The notes: generated by a model not told the origin, from the letters alone. DNA of 64,000 bases from Phreatobacter sp. (GCF_016793595.1 NZ_JAEULY010000004.1:806001-870000), one strand, 5' to 3'. Shown: positions 1 to 8,478, counted from the stretch's first letter. Made by a program: numbers and translations.

Positions 1-319
1 TGAGGCTCGGATGGACCGAGTGGTGGATGGCGCAGATCAGCAGCGTATGGCCGTCGGGCTCAGCCCGCTGGACCGCCTGCGCGCCGATCACCGCATCCGC
101 GCCCGGGCGGTTCTCGATGATGACGGCCTGGTTCCAGTATTCGGAGATCTTCTGACCGATCTGGCGCGCCGTGAGGTCGACGGGACCGCCGGGCGGGAAC
201 GGCACGATCAGCGTGACTCGCTTCGTCGGAAAATCGGACTGCGCGCGGGCCGGCAGGATCGAGGCGGCGGCGAGCGCGCCCGTGCTGGCGAGCACGGAGC
301 GGCGGCTAATGGACGGCAT
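1..319 (-). CDS. Bug-family periplasmic solute-binding protein (partial, C-terminus off the window)
   Basis: The first 106 codons of a tripartite-tricarboxylate-transporter-type (Bug/TctC) extracytoplasmic binding protein are present; the rest lies beyond base 1. The start at 319 gives an N-terminus with two Arg followed by an Ala-rich segment ending in PARAQS, a typical secretion signal, and then the family hallmark PFPPGGPVD and the ENRPGAD and AEPDGHTLL motifs. Family members bind small carboxylates in the periplasm. The next gene downstream on the same strand belongs to the same family, so this is a tandem pair. No membrane partners (TctA/TctB) are in view, which is usual for orphan Bug proteins. 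The ligand cannot be read from the sequence. Confidence 0.85.
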   Translation of the reverse strand, partial: MPSISRRSVLASTGALAAASILPARAQSDFPTKRVTLIVPFPPGGPVDLTARQIGQKISEYWNQAVIIENRPGADAVIGAQAVQRAEPDGHTLLICAIHHSVHPSL

Positions 320-444
320 GGGCAGTTTCCCCGGGAATGGTCTCGTTGCCCGGAATGAAATATCATTTCATTCACTGGCGCAAACAGGCCGGATGGGAGA
401 GCGGCAATACCGCCCTCCCCGCATCGCGCCGGCAAAGACGCGTC

Positions 445-1428
445 TCAGTCGACCTTGGCGCCCGAAGCCTTCACGACCTCGGCCCAGCGCGGGATTTCCG
501 TCGCCATGCGGGCCTGAAGCGCCTCGGGGCCCTTCATGGTCGAGGTCGCGCCCATTTCCTCGAAGCGCTTCACGAAAGCGGGGTCCCGCCCGATCTTGAT
601 ATGCGCGTCGGTCAGCCGCTTGGCGATGTCGGCCGGCAGACCCTTGGGCGCCAGCATGCCCGACCACGAGGTGACGTCGAAATCGGGCACGCCGCCCTCG
701 ATCATGGTCGGCACGTTGGGCAGGCCGCCCCAGCGGCGGGCGGTCGAAACCGCGATCGGCTTGATCGTGCCGCCCTGGATCTGGCCGGTAATGGTCGGCA
801 GGTTGTCGAACATGAAGTCGATGCGGCCGGCGATGAGGTCCTGCACCGCCACGGCGCCCGTGCGGTAAGGCACATGGAGCAGCTGAAGCCCGACCTTGCG
901 CGACAGGAACTCGGTGGAGAGATGCGCGGTCGTGCCGAGGCCCGGCGTGCCGTAGGAGACCTTGCCCGGCCCCTTCTCCTTCGCCCAGGCGATGAATTCC
1001 TGGACGGTCTTCACCGGGTTCGACGGATTGACCACCAGCACGTTGGGAATCTCGTAGATGTCCGCGATATAGGTAAAATCGGTGCGCGGATCGAAGGGCA
1101 GCGTGCGGTAGAGCTCGATATGGGCGGACAGCGGCCCGATCGTCGAGACGCCGATCGTGTAGCCGTCGGGCTCGGCGCGGGCGATGGCGTTGACGCCGAC
1201 ATTGCCGGCGGAACCCGGACGGTTCTCGATGACAACGGTCTGGCCGAGTTCCTTGGACAGGTACTCGCCGATGACGCGGGCGAGCACGTCGGTCGAGCCG
1301 CCCGGCGGGAAGGGCACGATCATTCGGATCGGCCGGTTCGGCCAGGCGCTTTGCGCCGAAGCCGCGCGGAGAGCCGGCGCGGCAAGCGCGCCGCCGAGGA
1401 CGGCGAGGGTCGTGCGGCGTGAAATCAT
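445..1428 (-). CDS. Bug-family tripartite tricarboxylate transporter substrate-binding protein
   Basis: A 327-residue periplasmic binding protein of the Bug/TctC family, a normal length for the family. The start at 1428 is chosen because AGGAGG lies about ten bases upstream; a longer reading begins at 1506. The N-terminus MISRRTTLAVLGGALAAPAL is a signal peptide with an Arg pair, possibly Tat type. Family motifs visible are PFPPGGSTDVLAR, ENRPGSAGNVG and AEPDGYTIG. It should capture a carboxylate or similar small anion. It shares orientation and family with the partial gene at 1-319, about 125 bases away, and is divergent from the MFS exporter. Ligand unknown. Confidence 0.9.
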   Translation of the reverse strand: MISRRTTLAVLGGALAAPALRAASAQSAWPNRPIRMIVPFPPGGSTDVLARVIGEYLSKELGQTVVIENRPGSAGNVGVNAIARAEPDGYTIGVSTIGPLSAHIELYRTLPFDPRTDFTYIADIYEIPNVLVVNPSNPVKTVQEFIAWAKEKGPGKVSYGTPGLGTTAHLSTEFLSRKVGLQLLHVPYRTGAVAVQDLIAGRIDFMFDNLPTITGQIQGGTIKPIAVSTARRWGGLPNVPTMIEGGVPDFDVTSWSGMLAPKGLPADIAKRLTDAHIKIGRDPAFVKRFEEMGATSTMKGPEALQARMATEIPRWAEVVKASGAKVD

Positions 1429-1692
1429 GATCGGGTATCCTCCTGCGGAATGCGGTCGTCTTCGTTGGGACCGGCCAGCGCGGGCGCGGCCGGTCCAAAT
1501 CGCCAATGCACATAGAGTGCAGGGCCGAACCGGAAAGGTGCAACCCGCGAGGCCGCGGCCAGCAGGCCACCCAGCGAAACCCTGCCCCTCGCGGTGGCGC
1601 CTTTCCCCAAGGGCGCATGGCGGCTATGGTCCGCCCTCAATGTTGCACTGCACGCGGCGAGAGCGGCAGGCGCACCCGATCCGGACCCTATC

Positions 1693-2946
1693 ATGGCCTC
1701 CCTCTCGGAGCCCGCCGCGCGCGACCGCGCCGGGCTCGGCTTCCGCTCCTTCGTCGCGCTGATCGCCGCCCTGATGGCGACCAATGCGCTGGCCATCGAC
1801 GCCATGCTGCCGGCCCTGCCGGAGATCGGCGCGGCGCTCGGCATCACCGAGCCCAACGACCGGCAGTGGATCGTCACCGCCTACCTGCTCGGCTTCGGCG
1901 CGGCACAGATCGTCTATGGCACGCTCGCCGACCGCTATGGCCGGCGGCCGGTACTGCTCGTCTGCCTCGCCATCTACGCGCTGGCGGGCTTCGCGGCCGC
2001 GATGGCGACGACCTTCGACCAGATGATGGCGGCACGCGTGCTGCAGGGCATCGGAGCCGCGGGTACGCGCGTGCTCGCCGTCTCCATCGTCCGCGACAGC
2101 TATTCCGGCCGGCAGATGGCGCGCGTCATGTCGCTCGCCTTCATCGTCTTCCTCGCCGTGCCGATCCTCGCGCCGTCGATCGGGCAGGTCATCGTGCTGT
2201 TCGCGCCGTGGCGCTGGATCTTCGGCCTGCTCGGCGTGTTCGGCGTGGTGGTGGGCCTGATCGCGGCGCGGCGCCTGCCCGAGACGCTGCACCCGGAAGA
2301 CCGCGTGCCGATCGAGGCCGGGCCGGTGCTGGCGGCATTCCGCGCGAGCCTCACCAACCGGCTGGCCATCGGCTACACCTTCGCGATGACCTTCATGATC
2401 GGCGGGCTGTTCGGCTTCATCAACGCGGCCCAGCAGATCTTCGTCGACGTGTTCAAGGCGCCGGACCTGTTCACCATCATTTTCGCGGCGATCGCGCTGT
2501 TCATGGCGCTGGCCTCGTTCCTGAACTCGCGGATCGTCGAGCGGTTCGGCATGCGCCGCGTCTCGCACAGCGCGCTCCTCGCCTATATCGGCGTGACCAT
2601 CGTGCATGCCGGATTCGCGCTCACCGGCCACGAGACGATGTGGGTGTTCGCGGTGCTCCAGGCGGCCGGCATGTTCTGCTTCGGGCTGGTGGCGTCGAAT
2701 TTCGGCGCCATGGCCATGGACCCGCTCGGCCATGTCGCCGGCACGGCCTCCTCGGTGCAGGGCTTCATCTCGACCGTCGGCGGCGCATTGATCGGCTTCT
2801 TCATCGGCCAGCATTTCGACGGCACGGCGACGCCCACCGTCATCGGCTTCGCCGTCTGCGGCGTGGCGGCGCTGGTCATGGTGCTGTTCGCCGAGAAGGG
2901 CCGGCTGTTCCGGCCGCACCAGCAGGCGGCAACGCCGGTCAGGTGA
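1693..2946 (+). CDS. MFS transporter, Bcr/CflA-type drug efflux
   Basis: A 417-residue inner-membrane protein with about twelve hydrophobic segments. It begins with a TM1 of the form FVALIAALMATNALAIDAML and carries the MFS loop motif DRYGRRPVLL after TM2, both typical of the Bcr/CflA drug:H+ antiporter subfamily. The start at 1693 (MASLSEPAARD) is chosen because family members begin shortly before TM1; an in-frame ATG at 1594 would add 33 residues rich in Arg and Ala and is less likely. It is divergent from the Bug protein and no regulator adjoins it. Substrate unknown; multidrug export is the family-level expectation. Confidence 0.85.
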   Translation: MASLSEPAARDRAGLGFRSFVALIAALMATNALAIDAMLPALPEIGAALGITEPNDRQWIVTAYLLGFGAAQIVYGTLADRYGRRPVLLVCLAIYALAGFAAAMATTFDQMMAARVLQGIGAAGTRVLAVSIVRDSYSGRQMARVMSLAFIVFLAVPILAPSIGQVIVLFAPWRWIFGLLGVFGVVVGLIAARRLPETLHPEDRVPIEAGPVLAAFRASLTNRLAIGYTFAMTFMIGGLFGFINAAQQIFVDVFKAPDLFTIIFAAIALFMALASFLNSRIVERFGMRRVSHSALLAYIGVTIVHAGFALTGHETMWVFAVLQAAGMFCFGLVASNFGAMAMDPLGHVAGTASSVQGFISTVGGALIGFFIGQHFDGTATPTVIGFAVCGVAALVMVLFAEKGRLFRPHQQAATPVR

Positions 2947-3062
2947 CAGGGCTGACCGGCTCCGCCGCCGCATTGTCGCGGCGGGGCCACCTCGGCTAGA
3001 ATGGCCGCACTGCGCGAGGCCCGCCGCCGCATCCGGCATCGCATCCCCACGAGGATCGACCG

Positions 3063-3974
3063 ATGCCGACAGACGCCTCCGAGGCCGCTATTTCCGCACG
3101 CGCCATTGCCCACGACCGGGCGACCTGGCTCGACCCCGTCACCGGCGCCGCCCTCGACCAGCGCGCCCTGATGGCGACAATGGCGACGAAGCGCGCCGTA
3201 CTGCTCGGCGAGACCCACGACATCGCCGAAATCCACCGCTGGCAGGCCCATGTCGTCGCTCATCTGCACGGGCTGAACCCTCAGATCGCCGTCGGCTTCG
3301 AGATGTTCCCGCGCCGGCTCCAGCCGGTGCTCAACCGCTGGGTGGCAGGCGAACTCTCCACCGCCGATTTCATCGTGACGAGCGAATGGGATCAGGTCTG
3401 GGGCTTTCCGCCGGACATCTACCTGCCGATCTTCCACTATTGCCGGCAGCACAAGGTGCCGATGCTGGCGCTGAACTGCCACCGGCCGCTGGTCACCCGC
3501 GTCGGCAGGGAGGGCTGGGATGCGATCCCCGAGGACGAACGCGACGGCCTGACGCCCTCGGCCCCGGCGACGCCGGCCTACCGGCGCTACCTGTTCGAGC
3601 TGACGGGGGCGGCGAACCGCGCGCCCGGCCAGTCCGGTCCGCTGCAAAGCCCCGACGATCCCGGCTGGGACCGCTTCGTCAGGGCGCAGCAGACCTGGGA
3701 CCGGGCCTTTGCCTGCAACATCGCGAAGGCGCTGGCGGCCGGCACCGCGAAGCTCGTCGTCGGCATTATCGGGCGGGGGCACCTCGAATATGGCGGCGGC
3801 ACGCCCTACCAGCTCGCCGATCTCGGCGTGAGCGACGTCGCCGTGCTGCTGCCGAACCAGAATGCGGAGCTGACTGTGGAACCCGACCGGCGGCTGGCCG
3901 ACGCTGTGTTCCGGCTGGACGTGCCGGAGCCGGCGGCGGAGCGGCGGGGACGGGCAAGGCTGGTGGCGGGGTGA
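3063..3974 (+). CDS. ChaN-family (haem-binding uptake, Tiki superfamily) protein
   Basis: A 303-residue protein with the ChaN/PF04187 signature: LLGETHDIAEIHRWQ near residue 43, FEMFPRR near residue 82 and LNCHRPLVTRVGREG near residue 138, with GIIGRGHLEYG towards the C-terminus. Known relatives include iron-regulated lipoproteins proposed to bind haem, and the fold is related to TraB/Tiki metalloproteases, with conserved Glu and His as candidate metal ligands. I see no lipobox or clear signal peptide, unlike classical ChaN, so it may be cytoplasmic. A GAGGA stretch precedes the ATG. No iron-uptake genes adjoin it. Confidence 0.75.
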   Translation: MPTDASEAAISARAIAHDRATWLDPVTGAALDQRALMATMATKRAVLLGETHDIAEIHRWQAHVVAHLHGLNPQIAVGFEMFPRRLQPVLNRWVAGELSTADFIVTSEWDQVWGFPPDIYLPIFHYCRQHKVPMLALNCHRPLVTRVGREGWDAIPEDERDGLTPSAPATPAYRRYLFELTGAANRAPGQSGPLQSPDDPGWDRFVRAQQTWDRAFACNIAKALAAGTAKLVVGIIGRGHLEYGGGTPYQLADLGVSDVAVLLPNQNAELTVEPDRRLADAVFRLDVPEPAAERRGRARLVAG

Positions 3975-4095
3975 GGGTAGAGAGACTCCAGACAGCCGTT
4001 GCGGATTACGGCTTTTGGTCTTATTGTAGGAATTATCTCTTGACTTGGCCTGAGACCTTCGGCATGATCCGCCGCCACTGAGACGGGAGGACCGC

Positions 4096-4770
4096 ATGAA
4101 GCATGTCATCGTTGTGCTGATCGCCATGTTCCTCTCGGCCAATGCCGCGCTTGCCGACGAGGCGGTGCAGCTTTCCGGCGGCTATGGCCTCGTCAACGCG
4201 CCGCGCGCGCCCCGCGCGACAATCGTGCTGATCCCCGGCGGCAACGGCCATCTCGGCATCCGTGCCGATGGCAGTTTCTCAAGCCTGCGCGGCAACCAGC
4301 TGGTGCGGACGCGAAAGGCCTATGCCTCGGCCGGCGTCGCCTCGCTGGTGGTCGACAGCGGCGTGTCGATCGCCTCCGCCGTCGCCTATTTGCGACAGCG
4401 GTTCGGCCGGCCGGTGACGGTGGCCGCCACCAGCAGGGGCTCGCTCAGGATTTCGGAGGCGCTCGGCGCCCGGCCAAACGGCATCGTCATCACCGCCGGC
4501 TTCCTCGATCAGGTGCGCGGCCAGATCGGCTCCCCCGGCGCGCTGCCCGCGACGCTGGTGGTGCATCACCGCCGCGACGGCTGCCATGTGACGCCGCCCT
4601 CGGGCGTCGAGCCGTTCAAGGCCTGGGGGGGCCCAAGGGTGCGGGTCGTCTGGATCGATGGCGGGCAGGACCGGGGCGATCCCTGTCAGGCCGGCGGGTA
4701 TCACGGCTTCGCGGGGAATGACGGGAGAGTGGTGGGGGTGGTCGCGGGGTTTGCGAAGGGTGTGAGGTAG
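4096..4770 (+). CDS. secreted alpha/beta-hydrolase-like protein
   Basis: A 224-residue protein starting with a clear signal peptide (MKHVIVVLIAMFLSANAALA). The mature part has a beta-alpha-beta arrangement with ATIVLIPGGNGHLG as an oxyanion-loop-like segment, a possible nucleophile in VAATSRGSLR, an Asp in VVHHRRDGCH and a late His in GGYHGF, consistent with a degenerate alpha/beta-hydrolase triad. The Ser environment is not the usual GXSXG, so activity is uncertain. GGGAGG just upstream supports the start. Two Cys (in DGCHV and GDPCQ) may form a disulfide in the periplasm. Substrate unknown. Confidence 0.6.
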   Translation: MKHVIVVLIAMFLSANAALADEAVQLSGGYGLVNAPRAPRATIVLIPGGNGHLGIRADGSFSSLRGNQLVRTRKAYASAGVASLVVDSGVSIASAVAYLRQRFGRPVTVAATSRGSLRISEALGARPNGIVITAGFLDQVRGQIGSPGALPATLVVHHRRDGCHVTPPSGVEPFKAWGGPRVRVVWIDGGQDRGDPCQAGGYHGFAGNDGRVVGVVAGFAKGVR

Positions 4771-4830
4771 GCCCGCCGGCGCGAGACCGCCGCAGCCGCC
4801 GGCGAGCGACACGGCTCGCATGGCCCCGCC

Positions 4831-5106
4831 CTACCCCGCACCGGATTTTCTCGCCGCCTGTCGCGATTTTTGCAGGCTGAGCGCGCCGTCGCGCGAAATG
4901 GCGTAGTCGCCGCCATTGCGCGACACGATCAGCCGCTTCGCGCGCAGCGATTGAAACTCCGGAAAGCCGTAGCCTTCGAGAAACCAGCCCTCCCGGCTGA
5001 TGAAATCGGCCGCGACGGGCCGGTTCCTGCTGTCTCTTTCGAGCACGATTTTGCCGCCCGTCGACAGCATGTCGAGCGCCCGGCGCTCGGTCTTCGAAAT
5101 GTTCAT
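4831..5106 (-). CDS. YjhX family (UPF0386) protein, putative toxin
   Basis: A 91-residue protein matching the YjhX/UPF0386 pattern throughout: MNISKTERRALDMLSTGGKI at the N-terminus, then REGWFLEGYG and SRNGGDYAISRDG. The family is annotated as a toxin on the basis of the E. coli member, but no antitoxin-like partner is evident here and the annotation is weakly supported for most members. The start at 5106 matches the family N-terminus; an upstream ATG at 5139 would add an Arg-rich stretch absent from relatives. It lies just downstream of a GNAT gene on the same strand and converges on the hydrolase gene. Confidence 0.8.
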   Translation of the reverse strand: MNISKTERRALDMLSTGGKIVLERDSRNRPVAADFISREGWFLEGYGFPEFQSLRAKRLIVSRNGGDYAISRDGALSLQKSRQAARKSGAG

Positions 5107-5202
5107 GATCGTTCTTCGCCGCGCACCGCGAGATGACACTCGCGGGCGGCGTCCCGAATGAGAGTGCTGGCAGGCGCGGGGGTCCGCCCGCGCCCGGCGG
5201 TA

Positions 5203-5652
5203 TCAGCGCGTCAGGCGCATGTGGACCACCGCGAAGGGCAGCCCCTCGCTGTCGGCCGCGCTGCGGCTGGTCTCGGCGAAACCGAGCCGCCCGTAGCATG
5301 CGCGCGCGCCGTCATTGGCGGCATAGACGTCCAGCGCGAGTTCGCCCTTCAGCGCATGGGCATGGGCGATGAGCAGACGGCCGATACCCGCGCCCTGCAC
5401 GCCCGGCGCGACAAACAGCGCGCCGATGAAAGCGCCGATCAGCCCGATGAAGCCGACGGGCTCGCCGTCGCGGACGGCCACCCATGTTTCGGAATCGGGC
5501 AGATAGGTGCGCTCGACCAGCTCCTGCTGCGCGCGCAGGCGCGCCTCGCCGAGGAAGGGATGAGCCCGCAGGGAGGCGTCGAGCCAGATGGCCGACAGGG
5601 TGTGAAGGTCCGTTGCCTGATAGGCACGGATCGAGATGTCCGGATTGTTCAC
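5203..5652 (-). CDS. GNAT family N-acetyltransferase (YjaB-like)
   Basis: A 149-residue single-domain GNAT enzyme. The acetyl-CoA pyrophosphate loop is visible in APGVQGAGIGRLLIAHA (about residues 84-100), followed by LDVYAANDGARACYGRLGFA, the typical beta5/alpha4 region. The N-terminal segment SAIWLDASLRAHPFL resembles YjaB and related small-molecule acetyltransferases. The likely role is cytoplasmic acetylation of a small amine or peptide; the substrate cannot be told. It is transcribed in the same direction as the YjhX-like gene downstream (about 96 bases apart) and is divergent from the ilv leader region. Confidence 0.85.
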   Translation of the reverse strand: MNNPDISIRAYQATDLHTLSAIWLDASLRAHPFLGEARLRAQQELVERTYLPDSETWVAVRDGEPVGFIGLIGAFIGALFVAPGVQGAGIGRLLIAHAHALKGELALDVYAANDGARACYGRLGFAETSRSAADSEGLPFAVVHMRLTR

Positions 5653-5862
5653 GATGTACCGTAGTGTTGACTATGCGCAAGAACGCACGGCTCCACGAGC
5701 CGGCGACGAGGCCGCGAAACGCGGTTCAGAACTCAACCTCTGCGCATAAATCTCCTTCTACAGACCGGGCCGCGTGTAGCGCCGGGCCGGCCTCGCGTCA
5801 ATCGCGGCGCGGCGGGCCGGGCGGCGAGATCGGAGCTTGCCATGTCCGGCCCGATCACCACC
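5653..5862. other. intergenic region upstream of the ilv promoter
   Basis: This stretch between the GNAT start and the ilv promoter holds no convincing gene. A TTGACT hexamer at 5665-5670 is seen but without a good partner -10 element. The start-proximal part should contain the promoter of the GNAT gene on the minus strand. Confidence 0.4.
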
Positions 5863-5891
5863 TTGACACCGCTCTCCCCCCTCCCCTATGG
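5863..5891 (+). promoter_or_regulatory. candidate sigma-70-type promoter of the ilv leader
   Basis: TTGACA at 5863-5868 (preceded by C, matching the alphaproteobacterial CTTGAC preference) is separated by 17 bases from CTATGG at 5886-5891. Transcription would begin near 5898, about 25 bases before the leader-peptide start. The position just before the leader peptide and attenuator makes this the likely ilvBH promoter. Confidence 0.55.
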
Positions 5892-5922
5892 TCCGCGCCT
5901 CTTTCAATCGGAGCCGCACGCC

Positions 5923-5970
5923 GTGCGTTTCATCCTTATTGTATCCGGGGCGCCATCGACGGACGTGTGA
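5923..5970 (+). CDS. ilv operon leader peptide (attenuation control)
   Basis: A 15-codon reading frame starting at GTG 5923 encodes MRFILIVSGAPSTDV and ends at TGA 5970. It contains the run Phe-Ile-Leu-Ile-Val, the three branched-chain amino acids in consecutive codons, as expected for a leader that senses charged tRNA-Ile, tRNA-Leu and tRNA-Val. GGAG at 5910-5913 provides a ribosome-binding site nine bases upstream. It sits between a promoter and an intrinsic terminator immediately ahead of ilvB, so it is very probably the control peptide of a ribosome-mediated attenuator. It is too short for gene finders. Confidence 0.8.
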   Translation: MRFILIVSGAPSTDV

Positions 5971-6008
5971 GACATCACACGGCGGCCGAACGGTGGCGCT
6001 CAACACAA

Positions 6009-6030
6009 GGTCCCTCGCGGGGCCTTTTTT
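6009..6030 (+). terminator. ilv attenuator terminator
   Basis: The stem GGTCCC (6009-6014) pairs with GGGGCC (6019-6024), with one G-U pair and a TCGC loop, and is followed by six T. It lies 38 bases after the leader-peptide stop and about 60 bases before ilvB, the normal place for a transcription attenuator. The GC-rich segment at 5980-6000 could form the competing antiterminator. Confidence 0.75.
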
Positions 6031-6091
6031 GTTGCCCGGAACGACCCCGACACCTACAGACCCGACACAGCCTCTTTTCAGGAAAACGACC

Positions 6092-7852
6092 ATGTCCCGC
6101 GAGATGACCGGAGCCGAAATGGTGGTGCAGGCCCTGATCGACCAGGGCGTCAACACCCTCTTCGGCTATCCCGGCGGCGCCGTGCTGCCGATCTACGACG
6201 CGCTGTTCCAGCAGGACTCCGTGAAGCACGTGCTGGTCCGCCACGAGCAGGGCGCGGTGCATGCTGCCGAGGGCTTCGCGCGCTCCTCCGGCAAGGTCGG
6301 CGTGGTGCTGGTCACCTCCGGCCCCGGCGCGACCAATGCGGTGACCGGCCTGACCGACGCGCTGATGGATTCCATCCCGATCGTCTGCTTCACGGGACAG
6401 GTGCCGACGCACCTGATCGGCTCGGACGCCTTCCAGGAGGCCGATACGGTCGGCATCACCCGCCACTGCACCAAGCACAACTACCTCGTGAAGAGCATCG
6501 AGGACCTGCCGCGCGTGCTGCACGAGGCCTTCTATGTCGCGCAGAACGGCCGGCCCGGCCCTGTCGTCATCGACATTCCCAAGGACATCCAGTTCAAGAC
6601 CGGCAAATACGAGAAGCCGCGCGACAACCAGCACAAGACCTATCGCCCGCAGATCAAGGGCGACCTCGCCAAGATCAAGGCGGCGGTGGAGATGATCGCG
6701 CAGGCCAAGCGTCCGGTCTTCTATACCGGCGGCGGCGTGATCAATTCCGGCCCGCATGCCTCGGCGCTGCTGCGCGAGCTGGTGCGCGCCACGGGCTATC
6801 CGATCACCTCGACGCTGATGGGCCTCGGCGCCTATCCCGCGCACGACCCGCAGTGGCTCGGCATGCTCGGCATGCACGGCACCTACGAGGCGAACCTCGC
6901 CATGCACGACTGCGATGTGCTGGTGAATATCGGCGCGCGCTTCGACGACCGGATCACCGGCCGCGTCGACGCCTTCTCGCCGAACTCGAAGAAGATCCAC
7001 ATCGACATCGACCCGTCCTCGATCAACAAGACGGTGAAGGTCGATATCGGCATCGTCGGCGACTGCGCCCACGTGCTGGAAGACATGGTGCGGCTGTGGA
7101 AGGACGTCGCCGGTCAGGTCGACAAGCCGGCGCAGAAGGCCTGGTGGCTGCAGATCGACGGCTGGCGGGCGCGCAAGTCGCTCGCCTACAAGAACTCCAA
7201 GGACGTCATCAAGCCGCAATATGCGCTGGAGCGGCTGGAGGCCCTGACCAAGGACCGCAAGCGCTTCATCACCACGGAAGTCGGCCAGCACCAGATGTGG
7301 GCCGCGCAATATCTGCATTTCGACGAGCCGAACCGCTGGATGACCTCCGGCGGCCTCGGGACGATGGGCTACGGCCTACCGGCGGCGGTGGGCGTGCAGC
7401 TCGCGCACCCGAAGGACCTCGTCGTCTGCGTCGCGGGCGAGGCCTCGGTGCTGATGAACATGCAGGAGATGTCGACGGCCGCGCAATATCGCCTGCCGGT
7501 GAAGATCTTCATCCTCAACAACGAATATATGGGCATGGTGCGCCAGTGGCAGGAGCTGCTGCATGGCGGGCGCTATTCGGAGAGCTATTCGGCGGCGCTG
7601 CCGGACTTCGTCAAGCTCGCCGAGGCCTATCACGCCAAGGGCATACGCTGCGACGACCCGGCGAAACTGGATGCGGCGATCATGGAGATGATCGACTATC
7701 CGGGCCCGGTGATCTTCGACTGCCTGGTGGCGAAGGAAGAGAACTGCTTCCCGATGATCCCCTCGGGCAAGGCGCATAACGAGATGATCCTCCCCGATTT
7801 CGAGGGCGATACCGGCGAGATCATCGACGCCAAGGGCAAGCAGTTGGTGTGA
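6092..7852 (+). CDS. ilvB: acetolactate synthase (AHAS) large subunit
   Basis: A 586-residue ThDP enzyme condensing pyruvate with pyruvate or 2-oxobutyrate in valine, leucine and isoleucine synthesis. The start at 6092 is preceded by AGGAAA and gives the usual N-terminus MSREMTGAEMVVQALIDQGV. The cofactor-activating Glu is E52 in RHEQGAVHAAEGF. FAD and central domains follow (GGGVINSG, GARFDDRITGRVDAF). The ThDP-binding motif reads AGEASVLMN-(x)-ILNNEYMGMV, so the usual GDG Asp is a Glu (E450), a conservative change worth noting. The small subunit ilvH follows after 43 bases. Expression is expected to be controlled by the leader-peptide attenuator upstream. The symbol ilvI would be equally valid. 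Confidence 0.97.
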   Translation: MSREMTGAEMVVQALIDQGVNTLFGYPGGAVLPIYDALFQQDSVKHVLVRHEQGAVHAAEGFARSSGKVGVVLVTSGPGATNAVTGLTDALMDSIPIVCFTGQVPTHLIGSDAFQEADTVGITRHCTKHNYLVKSIEDLPRVLHEAFYVAQNGRPGPVVIDIPKDIQFKTGKYEKPRDNQHKTYRPQIKGDLAKIKAAVEMIAQAKRPVFYTGGGVINSGPHASALLRELVRATGYPITSTLMGLGAYPAHDPQWLGMLGMHGTYEANLAMHDCDVLVNIGARFDDRITGRVDAFSPNSKKIHIDIDPSSINKTVKVDIGIVGDCAHVLEDMVRLWKDVAGQVDKPAQKAWWLQIDGWRARKSLAYKNSKDVIKPQYALERLEALTKDRKRFITTEVGQHQMWAAQYLHFDEPNRWMTSGGLGTMGYGLPAAVGVQLAHPKDLVVCVAGEASVLMNMQEMSTAAQYRLPVKIFILNNEYMGMVRQWQELLHGGRYSESYSAALPDFVKLAEAYHAKGIRCDDPAKLDAAIMEMIDYPGPVIFDCLVAKEENCFPMIPSGKAHNEMILPDFEGDTGEIIDAKGKQLV

Positions 7853-7895
7853 GGCGGTCCGCCGCCTCCGCTCCGCTCATCACAAAGAACAAGCC

Positions 7896-8474
7896 ATGAC
7901 CCAGTCCCAGTCCGCCTACTTCCTGTCCGACGCCCAGCCGCCGACCCGCCGCCATACCCTGGCGGTGCTTGTCGACAACGAACCGGGGGTTCTAGCCCGC
8001 ATCGCGGGCATGTTCTCCGGCCGCGGCTACAATATCGAGAGCCTGACGGTCTCCGAGACCGAGCACGAGAAGCACGTCTCGCGCATCACCATCGTGACGA
8101 CGGGCACCGAGAAGACGATCGAGCAGATCAAGACCCAGCTCGACCGGCTGGTGCCGGTCCATCGCGTGGTCGATCTCACCGTGCAGGGCGAGGCGCTGGA
8201 GCGCGAGCTCTGCCTCGTCAAGGTGCGCGGCAAGGGCGATGCCCGCGTCGAGGCACTCCGGCTCGCCGGCGCCTTCGGCGCGCGGACGCTGGACGCGACG
8301 CTCAACTCCTTCGTGTTCGAGCTGACCGGCACGACCGAGGAGGTCGAGCGCTTCATCCGCCTGATGGGCGTGGTCGGCCTCGTCGAAGTGTCGCGCACCG
8401 GCATCGCGGCCATGAGCCGCGGCGCGGAAGGCATGCTGGAAGCGACCTTGCCGGACGGCGCGCAAGGACGCTGA
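7896..8474 (+). CDS. ilvH: acetolactate synthase small (regulatory) subunit
   Basis: A 192-residue regulatory subunit of AHAS. The N-terminal ACT domain (about residues 19-95) has the typical start HTLAVLVDNEPGVLARIAGMF and the GYNIESLTVS segment that forms the valine-binding interface in IlvH/IlvN. The C-terminal domain (about 96-175) includes ELCLVKVRGKGDARVEALRL, typical of the longer proteobacterial form. It activates the large subunit and confers valine feedback. It lies 43 bases after ilvB on the same strand, so the two are almost certainly co-transcribed. A dispersed palindrome follows the stop. Confidence 0.96.
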   Translation: MTQSQSAYFLSDAQPPTRRHTLAVLVDNEPGVLARIAGMFSGRGYNIESLTVSETEHEKHVSRITIVTTGTEKTIEQIKTQLDRLVPVHRVVDLTVQGEALERELCLVKVRGKGDARVEALRLAGAFGARTLDATLNSFVFELTGTTEEVERFIRLMGVVGLVEVSRTGIAAMSRGAEGMLEATLPDGAQGR

Positions 8475-8478
8475 CTGG

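Noticed and set aside
337..1422. Long open frame antisense to the second Bug gene
   Set aside because: High-GC coding DNA leaves antisense frames open; the translation is Arg/Gly/Ala/His-rich with no domain, while the minus strand has a complete Bug protein with signal peptide and ribosome site.
5665..5690. TTGACT as an ilv promoter
   Set aside because: No acceptable -10 element at 16-18 bases; the TTGACA/CTATGG pair at 5863-5891 is better and correctly placed.
5888..6091. N-terminal extension of acetolactate synthase from an earlier start
   Set aside because: It would run through the leader peptide and attenuator hairpin and adds a non-conserved 68-residue tail; ATG 6092 has a ribosome site.
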